The translations under genes were made by a program, and so were the position numbers. Positions 11,101 through 21,600 of a stretch of 64,000 nucleotides of DNA are shown in pieces. Origin of the DNA: a virus; IMG/VR virus record IMGVR_UViG_3300008339_000021, positions 26,206 through 90,205 of that record, one strand, 5' to 3'. Every line of letters starts with the position of its first letter. Positions within the stretch are counted from its first letter, which is position 1. The notes under the pieces are model-generated. The model was not told where the DNA came from. It made no database searches and saw nothing but the letters and a program-made list of their open reading frames with translations.

Positions 11101-11509
11101 ATTCAGAGTTTATTTTTTCATCAGTATTATATCTCTTACCTTCACCTAATGATCTTTCAAAACCTACATTTTTTGTGAAGGCCATATCTTTCATTAAACT
11201 GGCATCTTCATAAAAAGGTCTGAATAACTGTGTAGCTTGTTGAACATTTTGCTCAAGTGATAGATCTAAACCAGTAATTCTTTTTAAATCAAAGTCAATT
11301 CTTTTGAAAGTATTATCTCTTTTATTTATACTTTCATCATGAGTTAGCGGAGCATTTAATATCTGACCATATATATTATTTAATCTACTCCAGTTTTGAT
11401 CATACTGTGTTTGTTTTAGTTGTAAAACATTTGCAGTAAAATTAAAATCAGGTTGATAAGCCTGGTATTCTGGGATAAATGTTGTGACTCCTGATGGATA
11501 TGTTGCCAT
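8132..11509 (-). CDS. Large virion protein, probable internal/ejected protein
   Basis: An 1125-residue protein of unrecognised function. The N-terminus (MATYPSGVTTFIPEYQAYQP) is followed by a long, mostly helical, Gln/Asn-rich region. A hydrophobic Gly/Ala-rich segment lies near residues 760-790 (ALATGVGYLGGGAWDWIY), suitable for membrane insertion. A calcium-loop-like sequence DSDGNGIMSEDQ occurs near residue 975 and resembles an EF-hand, though position 12 is Gln instead of Glu. The protein ends in REYGGY, echoing the GGY motifs of its neighbours. It lies between the 810- and 2285-residue genes on the same strand and overlaps the latter by 14 bases. Length, the hydrophobic stretch and position next to other giant virion proteins suggest an internal or ejected protein; this is inference. 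Confidence 0.75.
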   Translation of the reverse strand: MATYPSGVTTFIPEYQAYQPDFNFTANVLQLKQTQYDQNWSRLNNIYGQILNAPLTHDESINKRDNTFKRIDFDLKRITGLDLSLEQNVQQATQLFRPFYEDASLMKDMAFTKNVGFERSLGEGKRYNTDEKINSEYWDGGLRAIDYKVQEFKALPYEQLPSFGDVKYTPYVNVEKKALELAAEMKIDIKRVTPQGDWIVTEKNGQQAIAPLQSTFYSVLGKDPKVKEMYVTQAYLDRKDTVASNKDRPEYGGNAELAEKDYLNRTLKVMRNQTLITKNDLLSRKMANDKMITRMEKSIADGTDIETTQTSLEQYKEANAQISEMLKQAENDLVMLDGDLNRTMTTQGGSALNMDDMDLLRMRVDAVTASNLLLADLNQAAMNWADLHGEVSYEANPFSVQRQKYEYDSSLIQQRAAAQKDVALFKHQLDMDKATYKAKAESGLYDIDPETNELKIKPELANIERVAEMMTKTPSNDPMALSNTIDGLYTGDAEAAKQTMVSVLAEMQEEGIISNAEILEIIDNKNLNSFNIEPVLRWIKENGDKFKEGTGEINPKTGKRYVTTKDIPTDILNIMIQEGTYVTELEREAAAEMGDDLVAQGDASKLKLAGLAKASLKTDFSPNMITDMTKKMLNVIDRKKDDYYIRNSSKVKNLITLSHSLDDYAAYKLAAIKNKEDIANETANKLRAQGFMYANQLFDDQLNMVDKKTFIANVHRDFPEDIILNNGMSMAGFINAMNTGGLATSTAVAVAGQLGPQVALPEEVVTVPAAYLTGALATGVGYLGGGAWDWIYNSIWGTDEEDGTRLAQGNSHWTGHNYSTSEEYDEMLAAYDLLAENSMLTSDILGLDQPVSLTEFGTGLYTTGGAGITVEPGVRSPTYDHYLQLRGVVRNLDLQTSDGSNYVSFGGVADKFENIDDPAKNNEIWSAIWADFNPRTGSKGMDLKRFQVAVSPFGGEDVTKAAINFKLPEDYLKKFKPDSDGNGIMSEDQYNDILKNGISIITDAKNLANVSMYKNSFKSAEQIRIEKAGSKGVTYTDPTLPGISLNYKIDPVDPSKIVVTTSYQQYMGPGQDSKTVTLVAPLSNQGANLRYNRERFFTGDASSSDLDGPKIQQLMNQQRREYGGY

Positions 11510-11570
11510 AGTATTTTTTATATTATAAAACTATCAAAATTTTTTAAGTTTATTAAATCTATAAAGTTTA

Positions 11571-14003
11571 TCAGATTATAAATGGATAGGCATTAGTAGC
11601 AAAAACATAACCTCCATTTGCCATTCTTTGTCCTCCATACATACTCTTATTCAATCTAGATTCTTTATAAGCCATGTCAAATGCTTGTTGATAATCTCCA
11701 GTTTTACCTAAGTAATATTGTATTCTATCTTCAAGTGTAGCACTTGTTGCACCAGTAAGTGGTTTCTCAACTCCTGTAGGAGCAATAAATCCATACTCAT
11801 ACTCAGATGCATATTGTGGAGTAAGTATATTCATATTCTGTCTAGCAGCCATTTCTTTATCTGCATCCATCATAGCACCCATTGTATTGTATCTTCTTAG
11901 ATTTTTATTAGCTGTTTCTTGATCTCTGTTAAGCTTTTGTGTATCTAAGGCTCCTTGCATTGCTTGTGCTCTAGCTAACATGTTTGCATTATCAATAGTA
12001 GCTGTTTGAACATTGGTTTCTCTTTGTCTATCAACATTTCTAGATTGTACATCAGCTACAGCATCCATAGAAGCTCTTAGAGATTTACCAAGAAGGTCTT
12101 TCATTTGAGCTTGCTTAGAACTACTTGATCCAGCCATACCTGTCATTACTGCATTTTGTAATGAATTAATTGCTGCTTGAGCTGTGTCAACTTTAGTTTG
12201 ATATTCTTCATAAGCTCCTTTAACTTGTGATCTACCTGGAAGAACAACATTAGATGGTGCAGGTTTAGTTGCTACTAATGCATTACGCATCACATTAGTT
12301 CTAGCTGCTCTACTCCAATGTGGTGTAGCTGCAGTTGCCATACCTTGAGATAGCTGACCTTGGCTACCATCTTGACATATACAATCTGCTTCATTTTCAA
12401 TTGCATACTCTGTTACTTGTCCGGTTACAGGGTCAGTACATCTACATAGAAGACTTTCAGTTTCAGTTATTGTTCCACAAGATGCATCATTAACTAGGCA
12501 TTCTCCAGTCTCTGGATCTTTAGGAGCAATTTTAGTATTACCATTTGAATCTTTATATACAGTTCCATCAGGATTTTTACATAGACAGTCTTCAGTTGGA
12601 GTTGCCTCAGTAAAGATTGCTTCTTCTTCTACAGTTTCTCCTTTAACTTCACATCCTTTTAAAAAACCTAATGCACTTGGTGCAGCTATACCAGCAGCAA
12701 TTATTTCTTCAGCTGTCCAGCCATAATAATTACCACCAACTTTTTTCATCCATGAACATACATCTTCTTTGGTATAACCACCACCACCTCTGACACCTCT
12801 ACCTGAAGCTTCTCTTTGAGATTTAGTTTGAACATCAGCTTTACCAATTACTTCACCTGTTCTTCTGTTATACTTATATTCACCTTGATCATCTCGTCTT
12901 GTTTCCCAAGTACTGCTTGCATATTCTTCTGGAGATACTTTTCTTGTTGTACCTGGTCTTGTATCTCCACCATTATCAAATCTTGGTACACCACCATAAG
13001 CCATTTCATTTGGGTAGTAAGGAAAATCATAACCACCCATTTCCATTCCATATGCAGCATAAGGCATTCCACCATAAGCCATCATACCTGGTTGAGGTGA
13101 CATTGCTTGTTGTGCCATCATATCTGGAGGAGGCATAGAACCTTGCATCTGAGCCATCATATCTGGTGAAGCTACAGGAGCTCCACTAGGCATTTGTTGT
13201 GGATAAGATGGTTGTGGTTGACCTTGAGCCATCATTGCTTGCTGAGCTTGCATAGCTTGTTCAGGAGCCATCTGTTGCATCTCTTGAGCCATCATTGGAT
13301 TTTGCTCTTGAGGCATTCCTGTTTGTTCTCCAGATCCCATAGCTTGAGCTAAAGCATCAGCTTGTTCTTTTAATTCAGGCATTAAATCTTCTTCAGAGAT
13401 TCCATTAGCTTCCATATATGGTTTAGCCATTTCTGGAACACCTTGAGGAAATCCTTTCATAGATTCTTGTACAAGAGCTAGAGCTCCCAGTTTCATGATA
13501 TAATTTTTAATCATGATTGTAGCAGTATCCCTTTCAAGTTTACCACTTTCAGGATCTAAAAGAATTGCTTTGTATTTATTAATGTTATAAGGTTTAGCTA
13601 TCTCTGCAGGAGTATAACCTCCTTTTTTAGGAACCTTGTTAAACATTGCTAATACACTAGGATCATTAATTCTTAATGAAGCTGTATCACTAAAGATAAA
13701 TGTGTCATCTGGAAGATTTAAAGGTACACCTCCTTCATGGTGTCTTTTACCTCTTATCTTAAGATGATCTGGAATTGATTGACCAGAGATTGGACCAAAA
13801 GCAGTTTCACCTCCTTCTGCTTCTAGGTTAGCTTCTTCTCTAGAAACTTCATCTACAGTTTGTTTAACACCCTTATAGTTAGCTTTATCTGATGCTTTAT
13901 AATCTCCTCCACCAAATGCTCCTGGTTGTAATGATAATGAACCATCTACTTGTTTACCGTAAGCAGCTTTACCTAATGGCATTTTTGTTATTTGAACTCT
14001 CAT
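11571..14003 (-). CDS. Virion protein with Met/Gln-rich low-complexity region and GGY motifs
   Basis: An 810-residue protein. Residues 1-200 look folded and are the conserved-looking part (EEANLEAEGGETAFGP, KRHHEGGVPLNLPDDTFIFSD, KKGGYTPAEIAKPYNINKYK). Residues about 200-350 are a Met/Gln/Pro/Gly-rich low-complexity tract with repeated MAQ, MPP and GG units. A Cys-rich stretch follows (about 420-550, with CRCTD and CICQDG pieces), then a helical C-terminal third. GGY occurs four times, including KKGGYTP and near the C-terminus ANGGYVF. The gene sits 7 bases after the 1541-residue gene. I believe the N-terminal style recurs in phages of marine Bacteroidota, but I cannot verify that here. A virion role is inferred; no enzyme motif is visible. 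Confidence 0.75.
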   Translation of the reverse strand: MRVQITKMPLGKAAYGKQVDGSLSLQPGAFGGGDYKASDKANYKGVKQTVDEVSREEANLEAEGGETAFGPISGQSIPDHLKIRGKRHHEGGVPLNLPDDTFIFSDTASLRINDPSVLAMFNKVPKKGGYTPAEIAKPYNINKYKAILLDPESGKLERDTATIMIKNYIMKLGALALVQESMKGFPQGVPEMAKPYMEANGISEEDLMPELKEQADALAQAMGSGEQTGMPQEQNPMMAQEMQQMAPEQAMQAQQAMMAQGQPQPSYPQQMPSGAPVASPDMMAQMQGSMPPPDMMAQQAMSPQPGMMAYGGMPYAAYGMEMGGYDFPYYPNEMAYGGVPRFDNGGDTRPGTTRKVSPEEYASSTWETRRDDQGEYKYNRRTGEVIGKADVQTKSQREASGRGVRGGGGYTKEDVCSWMKKVGGNYYGWTAEEIIAAGIAAPSALGFLKGCEVKGETVEEEAIFTEATPTEDCLCKNPDGTVYKDSNGNTKIAPKDPETGECLVNDASCGTITETESLLCRCTDPVTGQVTEYAIENEADCICQDGSQGQLSQGMATAATPHWSRAARTNVMRNALVATKPAPSNVVLPGRSQVKGAYEEYQTKVDTAQAAINSLQNAVMTGMAGSSSSKQAQMKDLLGKSLRASMDAVADVQSRNVDRQRETNVQTATIDNANMLARAQAMQGALDTQKLNRDQETANKNLRRYNTMGAMMDADKEMAARQNMNILTPQYASEYEYGFIAPTGVEKPLTGATSATLEDRIQYYLGKTGDYQQAFDMAYKESRLNKSMYGGQRMANGGYVFATNAYPFII

Positions 14004-14010
14004 GTCTTTA

Positions 14011-17000
14011 TTATATAAATTTTATTTGACCACCTGCAGCAAGAATCTGACCTATCTCTTCTTGAGTTAAATCATATACACCACCTTGACGGAATTTAAG
14101 TTCCCCACCTTTCTTTACAAAGGCAGCTTCACCTACTACATAGTTAAATCCTGTAGATCCTGCTCCTTGTCCTTTTGACATATTTCTTTGACTTAAACCA
14201 CTATAACCACCTCTATAATCTAGTTGATTAACTGGTTCTCTACTATCAGAAGGACTTCTTGATGCTAAATAATTTGTATTGTAACTATCATTTAGACCAG
14301 CAGAAATTCCTCTGATACCCGCACCTAAGAACTGTCCAGCATTTGCTATCTTATTTGTATCTAGTGTACGTGCCTTATTTATATCATAAGTAACTGAGAA
14401 ATCTTCTGGTGTTGTATTTTGTAATGCAGAAGGTTTATAGTTAGGATCATAACAAGGACTATTTGGATTTTGTACTTCAAATTCTGTACATGGTCCTGTG
14501 ATAGCTTGATTAGGATTTGTTTCTAAATTACTACTATTAGGATTAAAAGGACCTGTTCCACTAAACTGTCCACCAGGATTAAACTCAGGAACATATCCTC
14601 CAAATTCCATATAGTTTGAAGCTCCTCCGTAAATTCTTTTAGGAACCCATTTTTTTAATATATAACTATATTTAGCAGGTGTACCATCAGGGAATGTATT
14701 ATTATTCATTCCATCATTAATAATACCTTGTTCAGTAAAAGCTTTTCTTGCATTAGCCTCTTGTTTATCTGCTTCCCAAGTACCTGTCTTATCATTGTAG
14801 TCTACCGGTGTCCCGTCTGCAAACTGATAACCAGAAGCACCAGTAGTATTGAATATTACACCTTGATTTTTTTGTGCTTGTTCTTTACGTTGAGCTCCTG
14901 ATGTAGTTTCTCTATTCCATTCTTCATTCCAGTCTGGATTACCAGTTTGATTAGTTGTATTAGTAGTCTGAGTTGTGCCTGTATTAGTAGCCCCTGTTGT
15001 GCCTGTATTAGTAGTTTGTGTAGTACCTGTATTATTTACTTGAGTATCAGTGGCTGCAGGTTGAGTTGTAGTTCCAGTTGCTGGTGTTGAAGTAGTTGAT
15101 TGTTCAGGTTCAGTTACTGTTTCTTTACTAGATCTTCTTTGTATTCTTTTTTGTTGTCTACGTTCTCTTGGACTCATTTCTTCTTCAACTGTATTAGTTG
15201 ATGTTGAAGTACCAGTTTGAGTTTCACGAGGATTTGGAGTTTGTAAATAATCAGGTAAACCATTACCATCAGTATCAGCGTTATATCCAGAATAACCAGG
15301 TCCAACTGCTTCAGGATTATATCCTTCTGCAATATTATCTGCAGTTGTATTAGCAGAAGCACCACCAGCTGTTGTACCTGCATTAGGATTATTTGGATCA
15401 ACCCATCTACCTGTAAGTGTCATTGTTTTTTTACCTGACCACCAAGGACCTTTCTCAAACTTATAATCATACATATAACCAGCTTGTGGCTGTGTTGCTG
15501 TACCATCAGCATTTGTACCAGCTACAGGAACCATACCTTGTAATTGACCTTGTGGTTGGAATATAGCACCACTTGCTGTTCTTGCAGGACCTTGTTGTGA
15601 CATCCAAGTAAAATCATAATTACCTCCAGTAGCAGGATTATATTTAAATGGTGAAAACATATTTCTTATCTGTTGACCAATTGTTGGTGCAGTAGGATAA
15701 CTATAACCACCAGTCATTGGATAACCTGCTCCATAACCATAATTATAATTTCGAGTTGTGGTAGTTTCTGTTGATGCAGGTTGTGATGTAGTACCTAATT
15801 TTCTTTGAAGAATTTGTTGATATACTGCATCATTAGGATTAGCTTCATACTTCATAAATGTAGATGCATCTGTCTTAGTCCTATTCATGTAGTCATTATA
15901 CTCAGCAAGAGCTTCTTGTTCAGCTTTTTGTTTAAGCCATGCATCATAATCATTTGTAGTTACTTGACTATTATTAATACCATCATATTTATATAGACCA
16001 CCCATTCTATACATAAAAGGATCATCTACATTTTTAGACTGTATATCATTATTATCATATGCTACTATTGGAGAAATTGGTAACTCATCTCCACCATATA
16101 CAAATTTAGTTAATGTATTAGGATCCATTTGAGATGTATTTACCATTCCACCTTGTTGATAACCTAAATAGTCAGCTACTTTAGGAGCTATTTGAGTTGC
16201 AAGTCCATATGCAGGAAATGTCATACCCAATGTAAAATCGGAAACATTATTGGCTACATCTTGTGCAGCTCGTTTTCCAGCATACTGTGCACCAAGTATT
16301 TTTGCTCTATCATATCCATATTTCTTCTTTATTTCTTCCCACCATTGGGTGTACGTCGTACTAAGAATAGGGTTTTTCATTAAATCTGGGACACTACCCA
16401 ATTTATTCAACATGTCAAACTGTTGTTCCTCATCCGCTGTTAAAAACTCTAGATTTTTGTCATATATTAATTGTTCAAGTTCAGGATTAACCTCAAAAGA
16501 CTTATTTGCATCTGAAGAATTTTTTGAGTTTTGTTCTTGTAGGTAATTGTCACCAAAATAATTATCATAAGAATAAAAATCATATTCAAGTTCATCTTTA
16601 AGAGCTTTAACATATTTGTTTTCTGGTGTACCATATGTTTCTTCATATAGCTTATTCAGATTAGATATTATTGCTTCTTTTCCAGCTGTATCTGAACTAT
16701 TATATTTTTGTTTTATTCTATTCATTTCAGCTTGATAGTCAGCTTCAGAATAAGTTGGCGATGCAACTCCAGTAGCAGGAGCACTGGCAAAACTTTTAGG
16801 TGTAGTTGTAGTTGTAGTTTTAGCTTTAGGTGTGCTTGCTGCAAACATTTTATTTATCTCAGCTTGTACTTGTGCATAGTTTTCACCTAATGCTGCTTTT
16901 CTTGCAGCACCACTACCATACTCTCCCCTAAGTGTTTTCTGAACTTCTTCACTTAAGTTAAATGGTATAGTTTCAGTATTAGCTCCTACAGTTTCAGTAG

Positions 17001-18636
17001 CAGCAGGTATTATTTCTGTTCCTGTAATAGGTGCTGTTTCAGTAATAGTTTCTGGCATAGGACCAGTACCTACAGATTCAGTTCCAACTACTGGTGCTGT
17101 CTCAGTAGGAATAAAATCAATTAGCTGTGTTCCAGAAGGATTTGTTTGAGTTGGCATGAAATTTTTATTTCCTGCTCCGAACATCCATGGAGCTTGAGCA
17201 GCAGCAGCTCTTCTTCTTGCTGCTTCTTCTGCTGAAATTGCTTCAACTTCATTTCCTTGTTCATCATATACCATTTCAGTTCCTTCAGGAGCAGGATTTA
17301 ATTCCATATAACCTGCATAGGGTTTAATACCACTATTTTTAAGAATTGTTGCTTCATCATTTTTAGCAGGATCTGCTGCAGCATTTAGTACTTGAGATTT
17401 TGTTCTTATAACTTCACCAGGAAATGTTCTAGTTGTATTCCAAGAAGAACCATAACCCATACCCATTGGCATATATCCATAACCAGGATTCATACCAGCT
17501 AACATAGCTGCAGGTATACCTTTAGCAGACCATTCTCTTGTGCCTTTCCACCATGGTCCTTTTTTATACTCTAAATCAATAAGTGGTCCTGTTTGACCTG
17601 ACATAGCTCCAGCAGTCATTTGAGGATTAACTATTTGAGGAGATACCACTTGAAGATAGTTTGGTAATCCCGGTACTCCAGCATATCCAGCTGCCATATC
17701 CCCAAACATGTTTTGCCAATCTCTTGCTACTCTACGAGTTTGTCTATCAGCTTGTCTTTGTTCACGTCCTCTTCTTGCTTCTGGCAAGTTTTCATAACCT
17801 GCACCATGTACTTGATTCATAGGTTGTTTAAAAATATTTGATACTGATCCTGAATAAGCTTGAAGATGATGCATTGGATTTTCTATATCTTGCTGTTCCA
17901 TCTGCATTCCCTCTTGTGCCATAGGCATCATTTGGTTATTCATTGGAGGTAAGGCACTTGTTTCTTGTTGTAACTGTTTAGTTTTATCATAAATTTCTTT
18001 TGCATAATACTCATTACCAAGATCTTTTATACCTCTTCTAAAATTATTAATGTGTGCTTGTCTTCCATTTGGAGAATCTAATATTGTAGAATTACTAGAT
18101 TCATCTTGCTGCATTCCTTCTGCAGCTTTTTTTAATCCTCTTACTATATTTTTGACAAACTTTTTCTTACCAATAGTTCCTCCTTTTCTTTCTACTGATA
18201 ATGCTTGTTCATCTTCTGCAGCTAGATCATCTTCACTTTCTTCACCAAAGTCATCCCAGCCTGTATCATCATCAGATATCCATGGTAAATCAGTATCATA
18301 GAGTGGTTTTTTAATAGGAACAATATCTTCAACTTCTGCATCTTGAGAAAGCATTTCATTCTTTGTATCATTAACATCTTGTCTATACAAAAATTCAACT
18401 ACTTTTTCTACTCTATCTAGAGCATCAAAATAACCAAGACCATATTTATCTTTTAAGGTATCAGCAATCATCTCTACATCTGTAGTCATTGTTAATTGAT
18501 CTAGTATATCTTGTTCTAAAGCTAAATCATTAACTTGCATACCGGCCTGAGCCTTTTGTAAAAACTGGGCTGTCTTATTAATATATTGTCCATTTCCTCC
18601 TGGATCTTTATATATTCTTACTTTTCTTTTGTTCAT
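14011..18636 (-). CDS. Giant repetitive virion protein (cargo/structural candidate)
   Basis: A 1541-residue, low-complexity-rich protein. It starts MNKRKVRIYKDPGGNGQYINK, similar in style to the short beta-like N-termini of its neighbours. Two distant blocks share the motifs KGPWW(K/S)G (about residues 362 and 1067) and GLP(N/D)YLQ (about 325 and 1129), but in opposite order. The second GLP motif is preceded by DTDGNG, a calcium-loop-like sequence. Between them lie Thr/Gln/Asn-rich linkers, including three 8-residue NTGTT-type repeats. Several GG-hydrophobic motifs occur (QGGMVN, MGGLYK, FGGYVPEF). The C-terminus, DLTQEEIGQILAAGGQIKFI, resembles the ends of the 542- and 2542-residue proteins. 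No catalytic motif is evident. A virion or cargo role is inferred from neighbours. The start at 18636 follows a GTATATTA promoter-like motif. Confidence 0.75.
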   Translation of the reverse strand: MNKRKVRIYKDPGGNGQYINKTAQFLQKAQAGMQVNDLALEQDILDQLTMTTDVEMIADTLKDKYGLGYFDALDRVEKVVEFLYRQDVNDTKNEMLSQDAEVEDIVPIKKPLYDTDLPWISDDDTGWDDFGEESEDDLAAEDEQALSVERKGGTIGKKKFVKNIVRGLKKAAEGMQQDESSNSTILDSPNGRQAHINNFRRGIKDLGNEYYAKEIYDKTKQLQQETSALPPMNNQMMPMAQEGMQMEQQDIENPMHHLQAYSGSVSNIFKQPMNQVHGAGYENLPEARRGREQRQADRQTRRVARDWQNMFGDMAAGYAGVPGLPNYLQVVSPQIVNPQMTAGAMSGQTGPLIDLEYKKGPWWKGTREWSAKGIPAAMLAGMNPGYGYMPMGMGYGSSWNTTRTFPGEVIRTKSQVLNAAADPAKNDEATILKNSGIKPYAGYMELNPAPEGTEMVYDEQGNEVEAISAEEAARRRAAAAQAPWMFGAGNKNFMPTQTNPSGTQLIDFIPTETAPVVGTESVGTGPMPETITETAPITGTEIIPAATETVGANTETIPFNLSEEVQKTLRGEYGSGAARKAALGENYAQVQAEINKMFAASTPKAKTTTTTTPKSFASAPATGVASPTYSEADYQAEMNRIKQKYNSSDTAGKEAIISNLNKLYEETYGTPENKYVKALKDELEYDFYSYDNYFGDNYLQEQNSKNSSDANKSFEVNPELEQLIYDKNLEFLTADEEQQFDMLNKLGSVPDLMKNPILSTTYTQWWEEIKKKYGYDRAKILGAQYAGKRAAQDVANNVSDFTLGMTFPAYGLATQIAPKVADYLGYQQGGMVNTSQMDPNTLTKFVYGGDELPISPIVAYDNNDIQSKNVDDPFMYRMGGLYKYDGINNSQVTTNDYDAWLKQKAEQEALAEYNDYMNRTKTDASTFMKYEANPNDAVYQQILQRKLGTTSQPASTETTTTRNYNYGYGAGYPMTGGYSYPTAPTIGQQIRNMFSPFKYNPATGGNYDFTWMSQQGPARTASGAIFQPQGQLQGMVPVAGTNADGTATQPQAGYMYDYKFEKGPWWSGKKTMTLTGRWVDPNNPNAGTTAGGASANTTADNIAEGYNPEAVGPGYSGYNADTDGNGLPDYLQTPNPRETQTGTSTSTNTVEEEMSPRERRQQKRIQRRSSKETVTEPEQSTTSTPATGTTTQPAATDTQVNNTGTTQTTNTGTTGATNTGTTQTTNTTNQTGNPDWNEEWNRETTSGAQRKEQAQKNQGVIFNTTGASGYQFADGTPVDYNDKTGTWEADKQEANARKAFTEQGIINDGMNNNTFPDGTPAKYSYILKKWVPKRIYGGASNYMEFGGYVPEFNPGGQFSGTGPFNPNSSNLETNPNQAITGPCTEFEVQNPNSPCYDPNYKPSALQNTTPEDFSVTYDINKARTLDTNKIANAGQFLGAGIRGISAGLNDSYNTNYLASRSPSDSREPVNQLDYRGGYSGLSQRNMSKGQGAGSTGFNYVVGEAAFVKKGGELKFRQGGVYDLTQEEIGQILAAGGQIKFI
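14962..15033 (-). repeat. Three tandem 24-base units encoding NTGTTxxT
   Basis: Three consecutive 24-base units (14962-14985, 14986-15009, 15010-15033) encode 8-residue Thr/Asn/Gly-rich repeats inside the 1541-residue protein. They form a flexible linker between its WW/GLP block and the region with YQFADGTPVDYN. The unit number could vary between related phages by slippage or recombination. Confidence 0.8.
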
Positions 18637-18655
18637 ATAACCGGTTCTATATATT

Positions 18656-18663
18656 TAATATAC
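18656..18663 (-). promoter_or_regulatory. GTATATTA promoter-like motif upstream of 1541-residue gene
   Basis: GTATATTA on the minus strand, with its end 19 bases before the ATG at 18636. The same 8-mer sits in several other intergenic gaps of this window. It resembles the -7 box TAnnTTTG of Bacteroidota promoters. No -33 TTTG is obvious. Confidence 0.4.
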
Positions 18664-18696
18664 TAATTTTTAGTTTAATGAATAAACCTATTAAGT

Positions 18697-21600
18697 TTAT
18701 TCTTCAATTACTGTATAACCTTTTCTGATGTAATCTTCTATTTCTTTATCAGTTAATTCCATTTCTAAAAAGTTGGAATCCCCACCAAATTGTTTTTTAT
18801 TTGTAGTACCTTGATTCATTTGATAATTTGGATCAAATACAATTTCATCATTTATTACAGTTAAACTTACAGGTGGCATCACCCGCCCATTTTTTATTAT
18901 AATCCTTTCTCCAGAAGGCCATACTTGAGCTTTAGGATTATTATATATATACCTTCTAGCAGTTGGATAAAGATCTTTATCATCTGTAAACAGCTCATAA
19001 TCAATACCTCTATCAATTAATTGTTGTTCTGTTTCTGTAGGTATTTGACCTGCATAGTATATTCCTACAAGAGCTCCAGTTGCACCAACTGCAAGTCCAA
19101 CATTTTGAAGTTTGCTTTTAAATTTGTTTTTTTTAACTTCTAAAATTTGTCTTTCATTATATATTTCAGATGCTCTAGTTTGTAATTCTTGTATTCTTTT
19201 TTCTACTGCATTATATTCAGTTTGTGCTCCCTTTGTAAATTTATTTATAAGAGCCTCTTGTTGAGCAATTAAAGCATTATATTCATTTCTTATTAAACTT
19301 AATCTAGTATTTGCGTTTATTATTCCATTATCTATTATTGAATTAATTTTATTAAAATCATCAATAGTTGATATTTGTGAAGAAGTACTAGCTTTATTTG
19401 CTATTAAACTTTCTAATTTTTCTTTTCTTTGGAAACCTGATTTTGGAGCGGTATGATATTTCTTATATGAATATAGCATAGAGTCTACTAACTCATCAAA
19501 GTTTCCAAACAAAGATGCATATTGAGATCTTGATGCACCATATGTTGGTGTTGCTATATCTGCATCTTTTGCAATAGCTCTTATCCCCATTGTTTCAGCC
19601 ATTTCATCTAATGCAAGTTTACCTTGAGTATAGTCAGAATCAGCAATTATTAAATTTAATATATCTCGTGATTCTTTAATATTGTCAAGTTGATATTTAT
19701 ACTGTGGCAAATATTTAAGAAAAATTTCTTGTACCTGTTTAGCTTCTTCTGGAGTATATACATATGTACCACTAGTTGCCCTATTAATAGATTTAACATA
19801 TGCTTCAGGATTAGATATATCAGTTTTAATACCAATTTGTCTATGACCTATAATAGCATTTTCTGTGTCATATACATGTATAGGATTTCCTTTTCTTACT
19901 GTATTTAATCCCATTCCATTTAGTGAGCCTCCTCCAGCGGCAGGATACCATTCAGTTAATGCATTTTCTATAGTTTTAACTTTGTCAGTTGTTAGTGGTA
20001 AATTGTGCGGACTAATTTCTCTTGTGAAAGTAGTCATGTTGATATAATAGTCATTCAATGCTAATTGCATTCTAGCAGGATCATTTGCTACTCTAACTAC
20101 ATCATCACCTTTAAAACCCATTGCTATTAAAGCATCCATGTTCTTTGCAGGATCAGAAAGGTCCTCTACTTTAAATTGATGCCCTAATGTTGCTTTGTGA
20201 CCTGCTATAGATTTAATATATGCTTCTTGACCTTTAGCTACTACTGCAGGATCACCATATTCTATTAATACATCTGGTCTTACTATATGTTTTTCTTTTG
20301 ATGATTTATAACTACCCCATTTTGTTAATGGTGTTGCCTCATATGAATCTATTACTGTTTTTACTTTAGAATCAATACCATTCATAAATTCTTCAGTAGA
20401 CATATTAATTTCAATAGGCTTTCCTGTTTTAATTGATTCAATTGAAGCTTTTTGAAATTGTTCAGGATAAAATTGTCTAAACAATTCAACCTCTAAAGAA
20501 GTTTCTTCTTGTGTATTTACATCTTTTCTCCATACTGGTTTTACTGTTCCATTAGGATTTTCATGTACTATATTAAAATCTAATGTTCCTTCTTGTCCAT
20601 ATTGTGGATACACAGAATGTTGTTTGGCTGGACCATAATCTTGAACAAAAGAAAATTTATCTTTTACATTTTTATTATAAGCACTTTCACTTATAAGAAC
20701 ATCTATGTCACCAGTAATATGTGGCATACCAGCTTCAGTTACAAGAACACTTGAACCAAATACTTTTGCTCCTGGTATATCAGTTTCAACTTTTTGTTTT
20801 GAATTACTTAATGAATTAACATATTCTTGAGATATAACAGGTTCATTAGTTGAAGCATCTTTTACAACTAATTCACCATCTTGTATACTATATTTTACAT
20901 CTACTTTTGGTAACTCAACTTGAGCTTTTATTTTTTCCCCAGTGCTAAAATCTGTAACCACTTGCTCACCAGTAGTTACAGCACCTTTATATATTGAAGG
21001 TTGAGTTTGTTCTAAACCTTCTCCTGTTTTTACAAAGTCTTGTTTTATCTTACTATATTTATTTATATCTTGTTGCCTTTCATACATTTTTCTTGACTTA
21101 GGTATGAGTCGGTTTTTATCTTCAAAATAGTTTTCAAACTTTCTTTTCTTAGTATTTAATAATTTACCAAGTTCCTCCTCTCTTGCAAGTAATCCTTTTT
21201 TACTAGGATCTACAGCCCAGTCATCCGGCCAGACACTTCCAAGTTCCTTTACTAATTCATCATGTTCTTTAGCTAAAGCTTTAATCTGATTATTAAAATA
21301 ATTTACTTTATTTACTGTGTTTAATGCTTTTAATCCTTTCTTACCATAATCAGACATTAATGTTCTTAATTGATTAGGTATTTTTATTTTTGGATTTCTA
21401 GATAGAAAAGCTGCTAGGATCATAATTGGTGCTCCAGCTTGTGTAACATTTCCATCTGTCTGTTCTTCATTAGCTAGACTCAATGTTGTTGCAACTCCTC
21501 CTGCTATAATTGGCAGAGCATTAATTACATTTTTTAGTATGCTAAAGTTCTTTGGATTATTTTCCATTATATCATATAGTCTTAAAGGATATTTTTCTCC

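Noticed and set aside
8132-11509. True EF-hand in the 1125-residue protein
   Set aside because: DSDGNGIMSEDQ matches several loop positions but lacks Glu at position 12 and a clear pair of flanking EF helices, so it is reported only as calcium-loop-like.
18680-18702. GAATAAAC/GTTTATTC hairpin at the end of the 2542-residue gene
   Set aside because: Stem is AT-only and weak, overlaps the stop codon region, and is not followed by a T-run on the minus strand.
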